A stretch of DNA of 64,000 nucleotides, taken from positions 8,169,285 to 8,233,284 of the forward strand of contig WARS01000036.1 in assembly GCA_008933995.1 (NCBI GenBank). The letters are read 5' to 3'. The stretch is from Datnioides undecimradiatus. Taxonomy: Eukaryota > Chordata > Actinopteri > Lobotiformes > Datnioididae. Positions 12,048 through 24,474 of this stretch are shown in pieces. Each line of letters begins with the position of its first letter. The stretch's first letter is position 1. Both the position numbers and the translations under genes were made by a program. The notes beneath the pieces were generated by a model. It saw nothing but the letters and a program-made list of their open reading frames with translations. It ran no database searches and was not told where the DNA came from.

Positions 12048-15000
12048 ATGGAAACTCCATCAGAAGAAAACCAAGACCAGAGGCAGGACAAAAGAGGTAC
12101 CAATGAGCACTCACAAAGAGCCAGTTCAGTTCTTTTCACTGCTGTGTTTACTGGGGCTTTAACCTACTCCAGCCTGCTTGGTTTCACTTTCCACAATAGT
12201 TGGGTAGATTTTCCTCAGCAGGGCTTTTTTAATGTCAGCACAGCATCCTTATTTCAGTGTTTGCATGCACGTAGTTGTTGATATTCCAGCTGCAGATTGT
12301 GCATCACTTCCTCCACAAAATGGTCATGTCTGCCATGTGTGTTTTCTTTTCCTGCAGTGTTTTTTTTTCCTTGTGCTTGTTTTATGATCAAATTATTTTA
12401 GGTATGCAGGATGTTTTTAACAGACCTGGCTCCTGCAGCGGGAGGGATGCCACTGGTCGTCATCTTCATGCTAGTGTCACTTTTAAGGACATTGAGCCTG
12501 TTGCAGAATCAACAGCCGATCAATCAAACCTCAGGGTGCATTTGAGTCGTTCTTTCAGGGGGGGCTGATGATTAATGAGGTGGATGAAGGGCTGGCAAGG
12601 ACAAAGATAAATGGAGCAGACATTACCAGCCTCACAAATAGACAGCCGAGGAGTGTGTACGCTAAACAGAGGGAGAAAGTCATTAACTTGCTCACCTCCT
12701 TCTTGTAGAAATCAGCAGGAATCATTGATTTTTTTCTGTTGCTCTTTGTTCTGAACATTGACTCCAGCTAACATATTGACATAATGCACATTCAGATGAG
12801 CACTTTTCCCAGCAGACGACTGTGGTGTTTCTCAGGGCACTTAATAATGTAATATTCTGCAGAATTTTAGCTGAAAACCAAAGGTATTTAATTTACAGTG
12901 GTATGACACTGAGGAAGAGGCAAATCCTTACCTTTCAGAAGCTGGAAGCAGCTAATGGTGAGCGTTTTTAGAAGAACTATTGTCATTGAATGCATCAGTT
13001 GACTTGTCTATTTGTTACACTGCATGTATCATAAACACCGTGAGAGCCAAGCTTTGTGTATCACTACCACCACCATCGAAATGATCTTTGTCACTTTAAA
13101 ACAAACTGTTTTTTTTAATTTACACATCAGTTTTAACAAGATACTGCTGTGGATTGTTTCCAGTAGACATCACCACTGTTAGCAAGAGTAAAGACTGGAG
13201 CAGTGCACACTATTTAACACTATTTTACTGCTAGGTACTCATAAAGAGGGGTCAAGTAAAATAAGTGTTGGTTCACAGTTTACTGCAACTTATTTTTGCT
13301 GGGCTTGTCGTATTAAACTTTTTAATCATGTGTTTATTCTCTGTAACAGCCAGTTTCCCACCTACAAATACAGCTCTGATTGCTGCACACTGCCAAACAG
13401 CCATGTTTTTAACTATTATTTTTCTTATTTATTATATGTCCTGCTTCTTTTTTCATACACATACTTTATAGAGACAGTAGAGAAGTGATAGAAAATGTAG
13501 CGTTGCAGTCACATGATGCAGGAGTTTCATTTTTTTGTTGCCTTCAGAATCCACTGTCACACTGTATGTGAATTTGGCCTATAAATAGAGTTGACTTGAC
13601 CTGACACTCCCATTATTTATTCACCCAACTCATATTCACATATTTACTCCTCCGCTGTCCCCAAGCACATAATTTTCTAGAGTTATTACAGGCAACTGTT
13701 CCTCTTATTGTCACACATGGGCACGTCTCCCTCAGCCATGGGTGAGCGCTGCAGTCAACAGCTATTAGCTGACAGACTATAAGTTTCCATTGTTTGATAA
13801 ATAAACATTGAGACCACTTTTGGCAAATTTGCAGGCTCAGATCCCTCCCCATTCCCTCGAGGATGGCCATTACAGCCATTATAGCGTTTTTAAGTATCGC
13901 TGCTCTCAAAGTGGAGAGAGTGGAAAATGAGACTGTTTCTCATAAATGGTGCTTTGGCAGTTTGCCCCAATGAAGCAACAAACAACAACACTTTAGCATT
14001 AGCTCTAAACAGACACATCTGTTGGCAATGAAGCTGGATGCTCGATTAAAAGCTGGATGGCGTTTTTGATGGCGCTGCTCAGGATTAAGCGATGGATGAG
14101 CTGCAACGTCCTTATCACAAATTTTATGTGCCCATGTGTGTTTATTTTTCTGGGCAGGGTTCACATAAATATCCGATATTCATAATTTTATTATGTACAT
14201 GTGATTATATGGTGCTTGTTTGTGTTTTTCTCGCATGTGAATCTTTGTTTGCGTAGGTGTGTTTGTGTTTGTGTCTGCTATGGACATTAAATTAAACAAC
14301 GTTTTTCAAAATGTCTGCAGCTCACTTGATCACATCCCCTTGGTATTTCTCTACGCAATCAGGGATGCATTTAGAGATTTTTTTCCGCTTTCTTTCACTA
14401 AGGGTCCCAGCTGTTCGAAGATTTCAGCTTTGTGGTGTCGACACATGATGTCTGTTGTTGGAGGATAGAAGGTGGTGATGACGCAGAGCCAGCTGCAGGG
14501 GTTAGTGTGTTGAGTCTGAGCTCAAGCAAACTGAGGTGATGCATGGCTGGATTAACCTGTTTGGAGCCACTGGGGCAAATGTTTGCTTTTTGACCCCTTT
14601 GACCCCTTTTTTTGGCCCCCTACTGGTTATTTTTTAGTTAATGAAAATGCAATTTGCTGTTTGGAGTCTGAGGTGACATCTGAAAACGTCTTGTTTTGAT
14701 TGACCAAAGACATTTCGTTTACTATCACTTAGACACTAAGAAAACCAGATTACCTGTGAAATATAAACTGAATTTGTGAAATAATAATTTACAAATTGTT
14801 GTAGCTCACACACCTGGCCAAAGGTTTTCTCTGGGTACAGTACATACGTTGTGATTTGAAGAACAAGGCACTAAGTGGGCACAGTACACAGTGAAGTAAT
14901 AGTGGAGCACATCTTAAGATTGTGACGCAGGACCTTCTTCAAGATAAGGCCACAGTATTAGGTGTTGATGCTGAACTGAGGTGATATGGTTCTTCAATGA

Positions 15001-18000
15001 TACAAATGTCTGCCCTGTCTGGGGGTTAAGGCACGATCTATGAACTGCAACATTGCAGGTTGTTTTCCATCTGCCTTTCTTTCTCACTCAGCTATAAAAT
15101 AAAGATATAAAATGGGTTTTTTTTAAATTCACACAGTAAACTGAGGGTTTCTGGGCCCTCTGGAGTCTGGCAATGTGGTTATTAGGCACCAGACTAAGAT
15201 GCACCCTCATTTCCGTCGTCACTCTTTCCAGCTTTGCCTCTGTCTGCGTGTCTGTGTGCCAGCTTGCCTGCGACTCATGTCGGTCTTAATGAGCCATCTC
15301 ATTCACACATTGGATGATTTGAGCTGCTTTGACAAACAGGATCCTCCTGGAGTGTGAAGTGGCTGCTGTGGGCCCATTGTGGCTGAGCTATGTGCAACGC
15401 TGGAGGGGGCACACAGGATGGAGCTCAGCGGTGGGCTTGTCCTGGGCCTCAAGCCTGTGGGCCGGAAGAGCGGGACTGTAGTTCACTGCCATTCTCAATG
15501 GCCCCTGAGAGTCCAGTGTGATGGACAGTCAAGGGCTGCACACACTGGCTCTTTGTATTTGTTTCTTGGACTCTCTCTCTGTCTCTACTTTTTTCTGTCC
15601 CTCTCACACAATGTTACACATGCAGACACACACACACGCTTTTTCTCACACAAGTGTCTTTTTTTTTTTCTTCCTCTCTCCTCGTGATCTCGATGTGGCA
15701 AATCGAGGCTCTGCTGTAAGGCCTGACATTGTCATTACAAACAGTCTCTAACTTGTCTGTGTTTCTCCCTCTCTCACACTCTCTTTGTCATTCTATCTTT
15801 CCTCCTCTCATTCATGTGCTGTAGCAACGGGTTGGAGAGTCCTGAAGTGGTTGGAGGTCTAACCAGCAGTATTAGTCAGGGACTTGGGAGCATGTGAAAG
15901 TCATCAGAGGGAAAAAAGGCCCAACGTGATTTTCATTTACGGTGCTACACTCAGAACAAGCCAGCAGGATCTATTTAGTACAAGCTTGTTGTTTAAAGAG
16001 TCATCGGCTCCTACTGTTATTCCCTGTGGAGGAGGATGATTTGAACTGAAGTCTACCCTGCAATATCCTGTACTATGAAATCCCACACAGTACATTCAGA
16101 GGAAACGGTCTGTACTTTGCTGCGTGGTAGGTTTACTGATACAGGCTGTCTTTTCACTTTACAACATCCTCCATTACATTTCGTGTTATCCATTAGTCTT
16201 TCTAGTTGAAAAATCCTTTTTGAACTCAAGGCTGTCTTTTAAATAAACACTATATCAGGGATTTCTATGGAGAAGAATAGTGTGATAAGACAGATGAAAA
16301 GATTGCCATTAATAGTCTTGTGTCTGTCCAGTAATACAGTCAGAGAATCCTGCATCGTTGTTGCCAGGTAACCAGCTGAGACCACAGGAAATCATTGTGC
16401 CCTGGTCCCTAACATCAGTCTCATTAGATATAAAGTTAGAGGTGATGTGAACAAGATTTTGCTACCTTCAGACAGAGTTGGCTGTTTAGTCGTAATGTTA
16501 GGCAAAGCTAACTGGCCTCTGGCTAAATCCCTGTATTTAACCATCAAATATAAGAGTGGCATTGATCCTTTCATTTACTTATTTAAGAAAAACGATGTTC
16601 CTCAAATGTCAAGTTATTCCTCTAGTCCAGCAGCCACACTAACCTTTAAAAGGGAAGGAAAAAACAGATTTTGTGTCAAGAGCTGATTCTGAAACATTGC
16701 AGCCTTCTTTAAAGTGGTCAGATTTCATGATAAGGATGCACGTAATATCACACAGACCCTGTGATTGCTTTTAAATCCCATCCCTGCTTTGGATCCATCG
16801 ACTGAAAGAAGCTGCTTTTATTCTTGCAGACTACTGTCCTCACGGCAGTTAGCGCAGGGCTGCTTAAAAGTGGTGCTGGGCTTTGATGTCGTTTCTGTCT
16901 TCCCTGATGTCTAATACCAAGACTAAAGCTTACACAGAGGCCCTTTGTGAGCAGAGTAGTAGTCCTGAGGTTGCTAATAGTTGAAGTTGGTCTGTTCGAG
17001 TGTCAGTGTTTCTTCAGCCAGCTACAGCAGAGTTATACGAACCTGCCAACATGTCAAGTCCAGCTGTGAAAATACCACCTTGGATTTATTATGTTATTAA
17101 GCATAACGGCCAGTAAGTGACACATGGTTTCTCCAAAGTGTGAGAGAAAGAGAGGTCTAACCTGTGCTGGCAGTCTGGATGGATAGATGCTTCAAAAGCA
17201 AACCACTCCTGCAGAACGGACACTAATCAAACAGATGGCTTATTGATCGGATTGGTGGCTTTCAAACATAATGTCTGTTTTTTCTCACTAAGTGCTCCAA
17301 GTTAGGCAAGCAGGGCAAATGCTGATGCATCAGTCTGACCTTCTCCATGACAGGCTCCAGGGGAGGGAGGTCACATGGTCAGTGTGACCCGGAACAGTTC
17401 TTATAGCTTCAGACATCCCCGAACAGTGTTTAGACATTTTTGTCTCTCCTTTTCAGATCCAGTGATGTTCAGGTAATTAAGGCAGACTGACTGTCAGGAT
17501 GATATCACTGCATCCGGCACTGTCCTACCAGCCTTTAGACAGTGGATCTAATGGGAATAATGACACAAGACAGAGTTTGAAACCTAACAGACACTTGATG
17601 AGCTGGGCAGTCATGCTGATTTTCCTGTCACATTTGATTTCAATCAAATGAATTCATAATAAGCCAGAGTGACTGTTGTTACTTCCTCTGTCACTCTGTG
17701 CACATTTAATATGAGACATTTGGAATAGAGATAACCGTGGAACAGTTACCACAGTTTTCATATGGAAACATTTCTTCTTTTCAGGAGGGTGTACGGTGAC
17801 AGCTGGCTGATTTATAGCAAAGATATAGTCTGCTGGATCAGAGCTACCTGAAAGTCCAACACACCACAAGAGCAGCTCTTTCTTTAAATGGCCTTTATTT
17901 ACTTTGCAGCTGGGCTCAATATCCTGTGGAGCTATGTGCTCTGACTCCCAGCAGCTCACTTATCCTCTCCGACATGTTCATCAGAGAGATGTGGCCTGCG

Positions 18001-21000
18001 GTAGAAGTTAGCGACTCCACTGTGGGCACACTCATTGAGTTGTGGTTAACATGCTACCATGGCAACTCCTATTCACCAACTATGGGACAAAAATGTTTTT
18101 ATCTCCCTGTACTACACAAACAGTCAGGATGAAGCATCTGACTGCAAAAGTGTTGGCCCAGCAGCGGTATATCTGTTTTAATTTCCTTTGTCACGGCAAA
18201 GAGCACAAACACAGATGAACTTTCAGGATTCTCGCCTCATGGAGGAGGCAAGGAAGTGGAAAAAGAATTTTTGGTCTGTTTTCTTCAAGAAAAACACACA
18301 GTTGTGTTGAACTAAGATAAGATGAGCCACCCAATTCATTCACCCCCCTTTCCTTCTAAAAGAAAGAGCAGAACTAAGAAATAAAACATTTGTCGGCCTA
18401 TGTGACAATGTGAGAGACTAAAGAGGAAAAGAAAACGTTGTTAACTTTTTCTTACATAGAAATTTTGGTATTTACAGACAAGACCACAAATTTGCGTGTG
18501 CTTAAAAGGTGTTTTCAGACAATGTTTTTGTTGAAACCTTTGTCTGATCATTTACATTGTACATGCACTGTCTTGTTCCTATTACATTGACTTGAGAACA
18601 CATCATTTTGTTCTGGTGCAGCTATTATGAACAAAATTACTAAGCTTAATTTGTAACAGGACTTCTCGAACATGGAGTAATTGATGTCTTAGCCTCTCTG
18701 GGGCTGTGCTACAAGCAAAAATTTCAACATGTTTTTTTGATTATATCCAACTGATGAGGAGTGACATCAACTTTTATTTGGAGGTGTTTTTGTTTGCACC
18801 TGATGTGTAAAAGCTCAATAACCACTCTTCGTCTAGCTTTGCTTTGGTCTGCACCAACTACTGAAATATATCTCTTTAGCTATGTTCACCAACTAGTTGC
18901 TAACTTTGTCTGTTGCAGGATTTATCAAAGCTTTATTTGTTTATTAATGCTGACAAGAGTTGTAAGAGTGAATTAAAAGAATAGTGTTGAGATCCAGTGA
19001 CGCTTTTAGAAGGCTAAAACAGTGAGCTGGCTTGAAAAGGCTAAAATGCCCTCTAAAGATGAGGAGAACAGTAGAGTTGATATTCTCTGCCACATATATA
19101 TATTGACATTTGTTCTATTGTTAATGAAAAAACATTGATTATAGCAGCTTTAAATACTATCGTCATAGTGTGTCAACAGGTACACGAGGGCTTTAAAACA
19201 TTAACAACCATTGACCTAATGTCCTGTGACTTTGCAACATCCTGTCAGCCACATGTGGATCTGATTGGAAGCACACTGTGGTTTGTTTGCTTGCATCCAC
19301 AGACAGTGCTTTGTGGTGACTGGCTCCATTTCCCAAAGCATAAGAACACATTGCATGAGGCAGATCCATCTGGGTCACTTCATTCCCTCATTGTGAGGTG
19401 CCATTGATTTCCATCACAGCTTTGGCAGACACCCATTACTCTGACCCGCCTGCTGGTCATTTGTGCCCTTTAAGTGTAGTGATGAATTGTCAGATTAAAG
19501 GAAACATTAAAGGAAGTGAAAGTCTGTAAAGTCCTTATCTTCACACCGCTAAGTGCACATTCTGCTGGTGCTTTACGTTACGGAGGGTTTGAAAGGAAGT
19601 GTGCCACTTAATGCGTGACCACAGACAAATTTGATAAAAAAATGTATTTTGAACAGACATTTCTGCTTTATAAGCTCCTTTTGAGGGTGAGTCTGTGAGG
19701 AAAAAGTCATTCTGCTGCTCTGCCAGTTGGTGTAATTATATAAAAACATGATTCATATGGCCCCATGGTAGATTGGTGATCTGTTCAAGGTGTAACCGGC
19801 CTTTTTGCCTGTGTGCTGTGCTGGGATAGGCTCGATGGATGAATGGATGATTCATGTGAATATTCCTGTCTCATTCTCCTGCCATCTCCTCCTGTCCTGC
19901 AAGTAAAAAACAATTCCTTATATGGAATCGGGGATTGATGTTGTCATAGAGTTTAATACATAGCCTTTTAAAGTAAAAAGATTTGGTACGAAACGCTGCA
20001 ATATCAAATGTCACTGACACTATTTTTTTCCCTGTAGGTTGCTTCGAGTGCTGCATCAAGTGTTTAGGCGGGGTGCCTTATGCATCGCTGGTGGCTACAA
20101 TCCTCTGCTTCTCTGGCGTTGCCCTGTTCTGTGGATGTGGCCATGTGGCTCTCACTGGCACTGTGACCATCCTGGAAACCCACTTCTCCAAGGTCACCAG
20201 TGATCATGCCATGCTGACTGATGTGTAAGTGTCCTCACCCCTCTGTATATGTTATATGTGGCTGCTTGTCAGGCTTCCACATGTCTGAGAAACTAATAAA
20301 ACATTTTTGACATCCTTGTAAACTGTGTTATTTACATTAGTGTATTTTTAATGACACAGTAGGATCCATTTCAAGATAAGCTTCCTGTGTAAATGTGCTC
20401 TTACATAAGAGGGGCCCAAACACAAGATAAATAACACTTGTAATGAAGTTGACTTTATATAGGCTATTTTTAGCTGATGCGATCTCCCACAATCACTTTA
20501 TCCTGAAGAACAGTCCTAATATGGACCTCTGTGGGTTTTTTTTACAGTGAATCCATTAGTCCAGACAATAAAAGAGGAATGACAGAGGCAGGACTGCACA
20601 TATGTTTTATGTTGTCGTAGATTTGGAGCTCAGTGTTTAGTTTAAGATGTCTACAGAGGCAGTCTGTCTCTTGGCAGATGATTCCCAAAGACATGCATCA
20701 CCTGTTATCTCCACATTTGGGCTTAGCGTCTCTCTTCATGTGCATCGTAGGAAAGCTAGACCCTCTCCCTCAGTCGAAACATCTGTTAATGATTACTCAT
20801 GTTTTATGGATTGCATGTTTAAAAAAATATATACATATAAATGATTGTAAGCAGCTATTTTCCTCACCAGACAGCGGTATGTCATGCTCTTATTTAACCT
20901 GACATTTTTAGTGGGTCTCTGCAGGTGCTACGTTTTGAGGCTAGAAACATGCTAGTCATCGATTTGTGCGTGTTAGCATTTTTTTTTTTAAACTTTTGCA

Positions 21001-24000
21001 GCTTTACCAGCAAGTAAAACTTGTGTGTGACATTGTTTTTTAACAGAATACAGCTGATGCAGTACGTCATCTATGGCATTGCCTCATTCTTCTTCCTGTA
21101 CGGGATCATTCTGCTGGCTGAGGGTTTCTACACAACCAGTGCAGTCAAGGAGCTGCACAGCGAGTTCAAGACCACCATCTGTGGACGCTGCATCAGTGGA
21201 ATGGTATGTCGATACGACCGCACCACCGTCAGACCTGATTCTTAAAAAAAAAATGTTTTTCACCCCGTGTGATTGATACAAAGATGAGCACGTTCATCAC
21301 AGAAAAAAACTATGAGTTTGGTGGTTATTGGATGTCAAGCCAGCATTGTGCTAACTTTGTGTCCATAGTTTGTGTTCCTCACATACATCCTGGGTGTAGC
21401 CTGGCTCGGGGTGTTTGGCTTCTCAGCTGTGCCAGTCTTCCTCTTCTACAACATGTGGTCGACCTGTGCCACCATGAGGTCTTCCATGGCCAACCTCACC
21501 AACATCGACTCCATCTGTGTGGATGTTCGTCAGTATGGTGAGAGAATAGCACTGCAGTTAACTAATCTTCATGTGTAAAATCAGTGATCAGTAAGGGAGT
21601 GCCACTTTAAATCATACTTTATTTGATATTAAATCACTAAAAAAGAAAAACACAAATCATATTGTGTTACTTAGTTAATAGTACTGGACAAGTTTGAACA
21701 TTGAATTTCACGGCTACAGGAATCATCCCATGGAATGCCACACCAGGCAAGGCCTGTGGATCCACACTTGGTGACATCTGCAACACCAGTGAGGTAGGAG
21801 GACATCATCTATCCACTCACATTCATACAAATGCCATGCACACATTGGCAGTGGACGAGCAGCAGAGCCTGGCACACCAAAGGATAATCACTGTTGTTTG
21901 TCTTTTTCCAGTTCTACCTGTCTTATCACCTGTACATCGTAGCATGCGCCGGGGCCGGAGCCACTGTGATCGCTCTGGTAAGCTTCCCTCCAGTCTCTCC
22001 ATCCTCTCCACCTTTTAGCCCTTCTTTGCACGGTTTGTATCAGCAGATCATGTGTCCAGTGCTCCTCTTTTCATTCCCATATGTTTTATATAACTGCACT
22101 GAGAAAGGTGACACATAGGCTTTTTCTCAGCTCCAAGTCCATTTGCTGTTTACCATCTGCTTAGATGCACATGGCCCTGTTGTTTTAGTTTGGGGTGGCT
22201 GGATGAGTGTGTAGTTTGGGCTTGCTTTTTGTGTGTCACTGCTAAAAATCACGACCATGAGTCAAAAATACTATATATTGTAAAATTATGGTTTTGTCCT
22301 TTTACTTTTTCAATAACATTTTGAAGAATTGATCAGTCACTTTACTAACTTGTCACAGCACTAGTGACGAGGACGTCACCGGCATGTTCTCTTACAGCTT
22401 TTTCTGTTCTCTTCCACCAGCTGATCTACATGATGGCTACCACTTATAACTTTGCTGTTTTGAAGTTTAAGAGTCGAGAAGACTGCTGCACTAAGTTTTA
22501 AATGGTTTTTAAGAGCACAGGGCAGCATTTGAGGCTGCGCTGAGTAGACAGTTGCCACTGACAACAAATGAACTAAAAAGAAAAAAAACCTGAGAATAGA
22601 AAAAAAGTCAACATATCTCGATTAGTGTAAATAGCTGATTGTATGCTTCTTTTAGCATTTGGTATCCAGGGATATTGCTTGTCTGAGGACACAGGATGAA
22701 AGTTGTCTTTGGAGTGGGGTGGTGTTTAGTTGACTGGTTTGTTCTGCTTTCCTCACTTCTAGAAATTTGTCACCATCAGATTTTACAGAAATGCACACAA
22801 GCTAGAAATCCACAACAGTGTTATTTATATTCGTAAGCTGATTTTTGACCTGCACAAAAGCCGCATGAGTATTTCAGACTTAAAAAACAAAAACAAACAA
22901 CCCTACAGTATTTAGCATGCAGTACCTCACCTTGCAAAACAGGACGAGCATCAGTCAGAGCTGAAATGCGAATTCGTGCATGAACCCACAAATTTGTGCA
23001 CTTGTGGAATGTAAATGAAAGATACCTGTGCAGGCCGTAACGCACAATTTTAATTATCATCTAAAATGAAAACGAGACCACTCAGAGGTCAAAGACACAC
23101 ACTGCACCAAGTCCCATGTAGATGTACATACAAAGCTCAAAAATACACATGGATATCTGATGACAAATATTAAAGGTGGTCTCTGACTTTATTTGTTCAA
23201 TTGCCAGATTATCAGTTTCAGTCAGGATCAGTTCTAGTGCTACATTTGTAAAGAGGACTAGCTACATTAGCCAAGAGGCGGTGGCGTAGTGCCTTGACCT
23301 TTTTACATTTCTTTGGTTTCAGAGAAGATCTTCAGTATTATTTCTTTTTGCCACAAGTTAGATTCTAAACTGAACTAAAAACCCTCCATCAACTGTATGA
23401 GGTTGATGAGTATTATGGTGACCAGTGGTGTTTATTATAGATTTCAAAGTAACTGCACATACCTAGTACAACATGCTATGAAGGGTTTAGGCCAGTACTG
23501 GGGGGAGTACTTCTGCATGAGGCCCTAAGCCTCACTTTAATGTCATGTATTTTATAAACAAAAAGAAATTCTCCTCTTTTAGAGTAGAGTACGTGTATTT
23601 TTTTTCTATATGAGGGCTGATGCTAGTATAGCCTCAGCTATGAAGTTGATGTTTTGTTTCATGCATTTTCCTTTACTCTCTCTCAAAGTGCCATTAAAGA
23701 GCCATTTGTTTTTATCTTAACACTGAGCCTGCATGCTTACACATTTTCAGATTCTTTGATCTGTTTATAGCTACTTATACTCCGTATTTCATATATTTAA
23801 TTTTCTCCTAAGTTTTTCAGGACTGTAGCTTCTACTTTCTGTATAAAATAAACAATCTTTGTTTACAAAAGTATCCCTAGTTGGTCTATTTCTTATAAAT
23901 CCTACAGCAATATAATATAGAACTGCATATGGAGCAGGGTCAGATTCACAAAGGACTAAGTCTCATGCTTTGCACTAACCTCAAGCTTTTACAGCCACGT

Positions 24001-24474
24001 AAAACTTGCATGCACAACTTCTGGCTCTCTTTCTCTTCTCATTCTCACGCCTAAAAAGTGTCATTTCTGTAGAATTGTGATTAGCAAAATAGTAATGTTA
24101 CTCCAGTATTAGTAATAATTGTAACATTACATGTTACAATAATTGTTAAATCTTTTTTAGTAATCTTTTGTCACCCTTTTGTGCTAAGTTTTTTTTTTTT
24201 CTAAAAAAAAAAAAAGAAGCTTAACTTTATGTTTGTGTATGTCTGTGATGTAGCTCTGACTCCTGTAGCTTGCTTTGCATCTTTGACATGCTCACCGGCC
24301 ATCCACCTCACCCTTCTCTTCCAGATCCACTTCCTCATGATTCTCTCAGCAAACTGGGCCTACCTTAAGGATGCCAGTCAAATGCATGCCTACCAAGACA
24401 TCAAAATGAAGGAAGAGCGGGAGCTGCAGGACATCACCTCACGCTCAAAGGAATGCCTCAATTCCTACACATAA
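12048..24474 (+). CDS. gpm6b: neuronal membrane glycoprotein M6B (PLP/DM20/M6 proteolipid family)
   Basis: M6B is a four-pass plasma-membrane proteolipid of neurons and oligodendrocytes, linked to membrane and neurite organisation. Coding exons: 12048-12096, 20038-20224, 21047-21203, 21369-21537, 21720-21793, 21912-21977, then either 22421-22501 or 24325-24474. Internal lengths 187, 157, 169, 74 and 66 are those of the PLP family; 157 is the DM20-type third exon without the PLP-only part. All joints are GT-AG and in frame, giving 260 or 283 residues. The start exon encodes [16 protein letters not shown], close to the acidic leader of mammalian long M6B, with a good context (ccATGg). Membrane spans lie near residues 31-53, 85-110, 132-157 and 220-245, with the family's juxtamembrane cysteines at 18, 21, 22 and 25. 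The large loop carries an NLT sequon. Other first exons may exist. The gene is tail-to-tail with ofd1. Teleosts may keep two M6B copies; I cannot say which this is. Confidence 0.95.
12097..20037 (+). other. gpm6b: gpm6b first intron, 7.9 kb
   Basis: It opens GTACCA after the leader exon and closes with a T-rich tract and CTGTAG before the Cys-rich exon. No other gene is recognised. It contains an LINE tail fragment near its 3' end and may hold an alternative promoter and tiny first exon that I could not identify. Confidence 0.7.
19771..19851 (+). mobile_element. 3' tail fragment of an L2/Maui-like LINE
   Basis: The segment matches, from memory, the conserved end of a common teleost LINE: GGTGATCTGTTCAAGGTGTA, then the core GCTGGGATAGGCTC, then GATGGATGAATGGATGA as the tail repeat. 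Only about 80 bases remain, so this is a 5'-truncated, old insertion in the gpm6b first intron. Family assignment is tentative. Confidence 0.55.
22421..22501 (+). CDS. gpm6b: gpm6b alternative last exon A (canonical PLP-type C-terminus)
   Basis: It follows a TTCCACCAG acceptor and encodes 26 residues ending [12 protein letters not shown], the standard cytoplasmic tail of PLP/M6 proteins. It completes the fourth membrane span begun in the preceding 66-base exon. Using it gives a 260-residue protein. A polyadenylation signal 1.3 kb downstream (23847) fits an independent 3' end for this form. Confidence 0.93.
   Translation: MIYMMATTYNFAVLKFKSREDCCTKF
23847..23852 (+). terminator. gpm6b: AATAAA polyadenylation signal of the short gpm6b form
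   Basis: A consensus hexamer lies 1.35 kb after the exon A stop and 470 bases before exon B. Position supports use by transcripts ending in exon A. Cleavage was not observed directly. Confidence 0.6.
24189..24215. repeat. T12-CT-A13 perfect inverted repeat
   Basis: A run of 12 T, two bases (CT), then 13 A can fold as a simple A/U hairpin in RNA. It sits between the two alternative gpm6b last exons, about 110 bases before the exon B acceptor. Homopolymer lengths may vary. Confidence 0.85.
24325..24474 (+). CDS. gpm6b: gpm6b alternative last exon B (long charged C-terminus)
   Basis: It follows CTTCTCTTCCAG and encodes 49 residues. The first part ([16 protein letters not shown]) replaces the end of the fourth membrane span, and the rest is a charged cytoplasmic tail with KMKEEREL and a [11 protein letters not shown] end. 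Mammalian GPM6B has a matching alternative terminal exon, so the choice is ancestral. It gives a 283-residue product. The following 3' untranslated region runs about 2.1 kb to signals at 26527 and 26636. Confidence 0.92.
   Translation: MHFLMILSANWAYLKDASQMHAYQDIKMKEERELQDITSRSKECLNSYT

Noticed and set aside
11741-12162. Long overlapping open frames on both strands around the gpm6b leader
   Set aside because: They come from GA/CT-rich sequence, which lacks stops in several frames. Only the 49-base piece at 12048-12096 matches a known M6B exon.
15379-15751. Two overlapping plus-strand frames of about 100 and 77 residues
   Set aside because: There is no start context, domain or splice partner. 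The second half is CT/CA-rich simple sequence.
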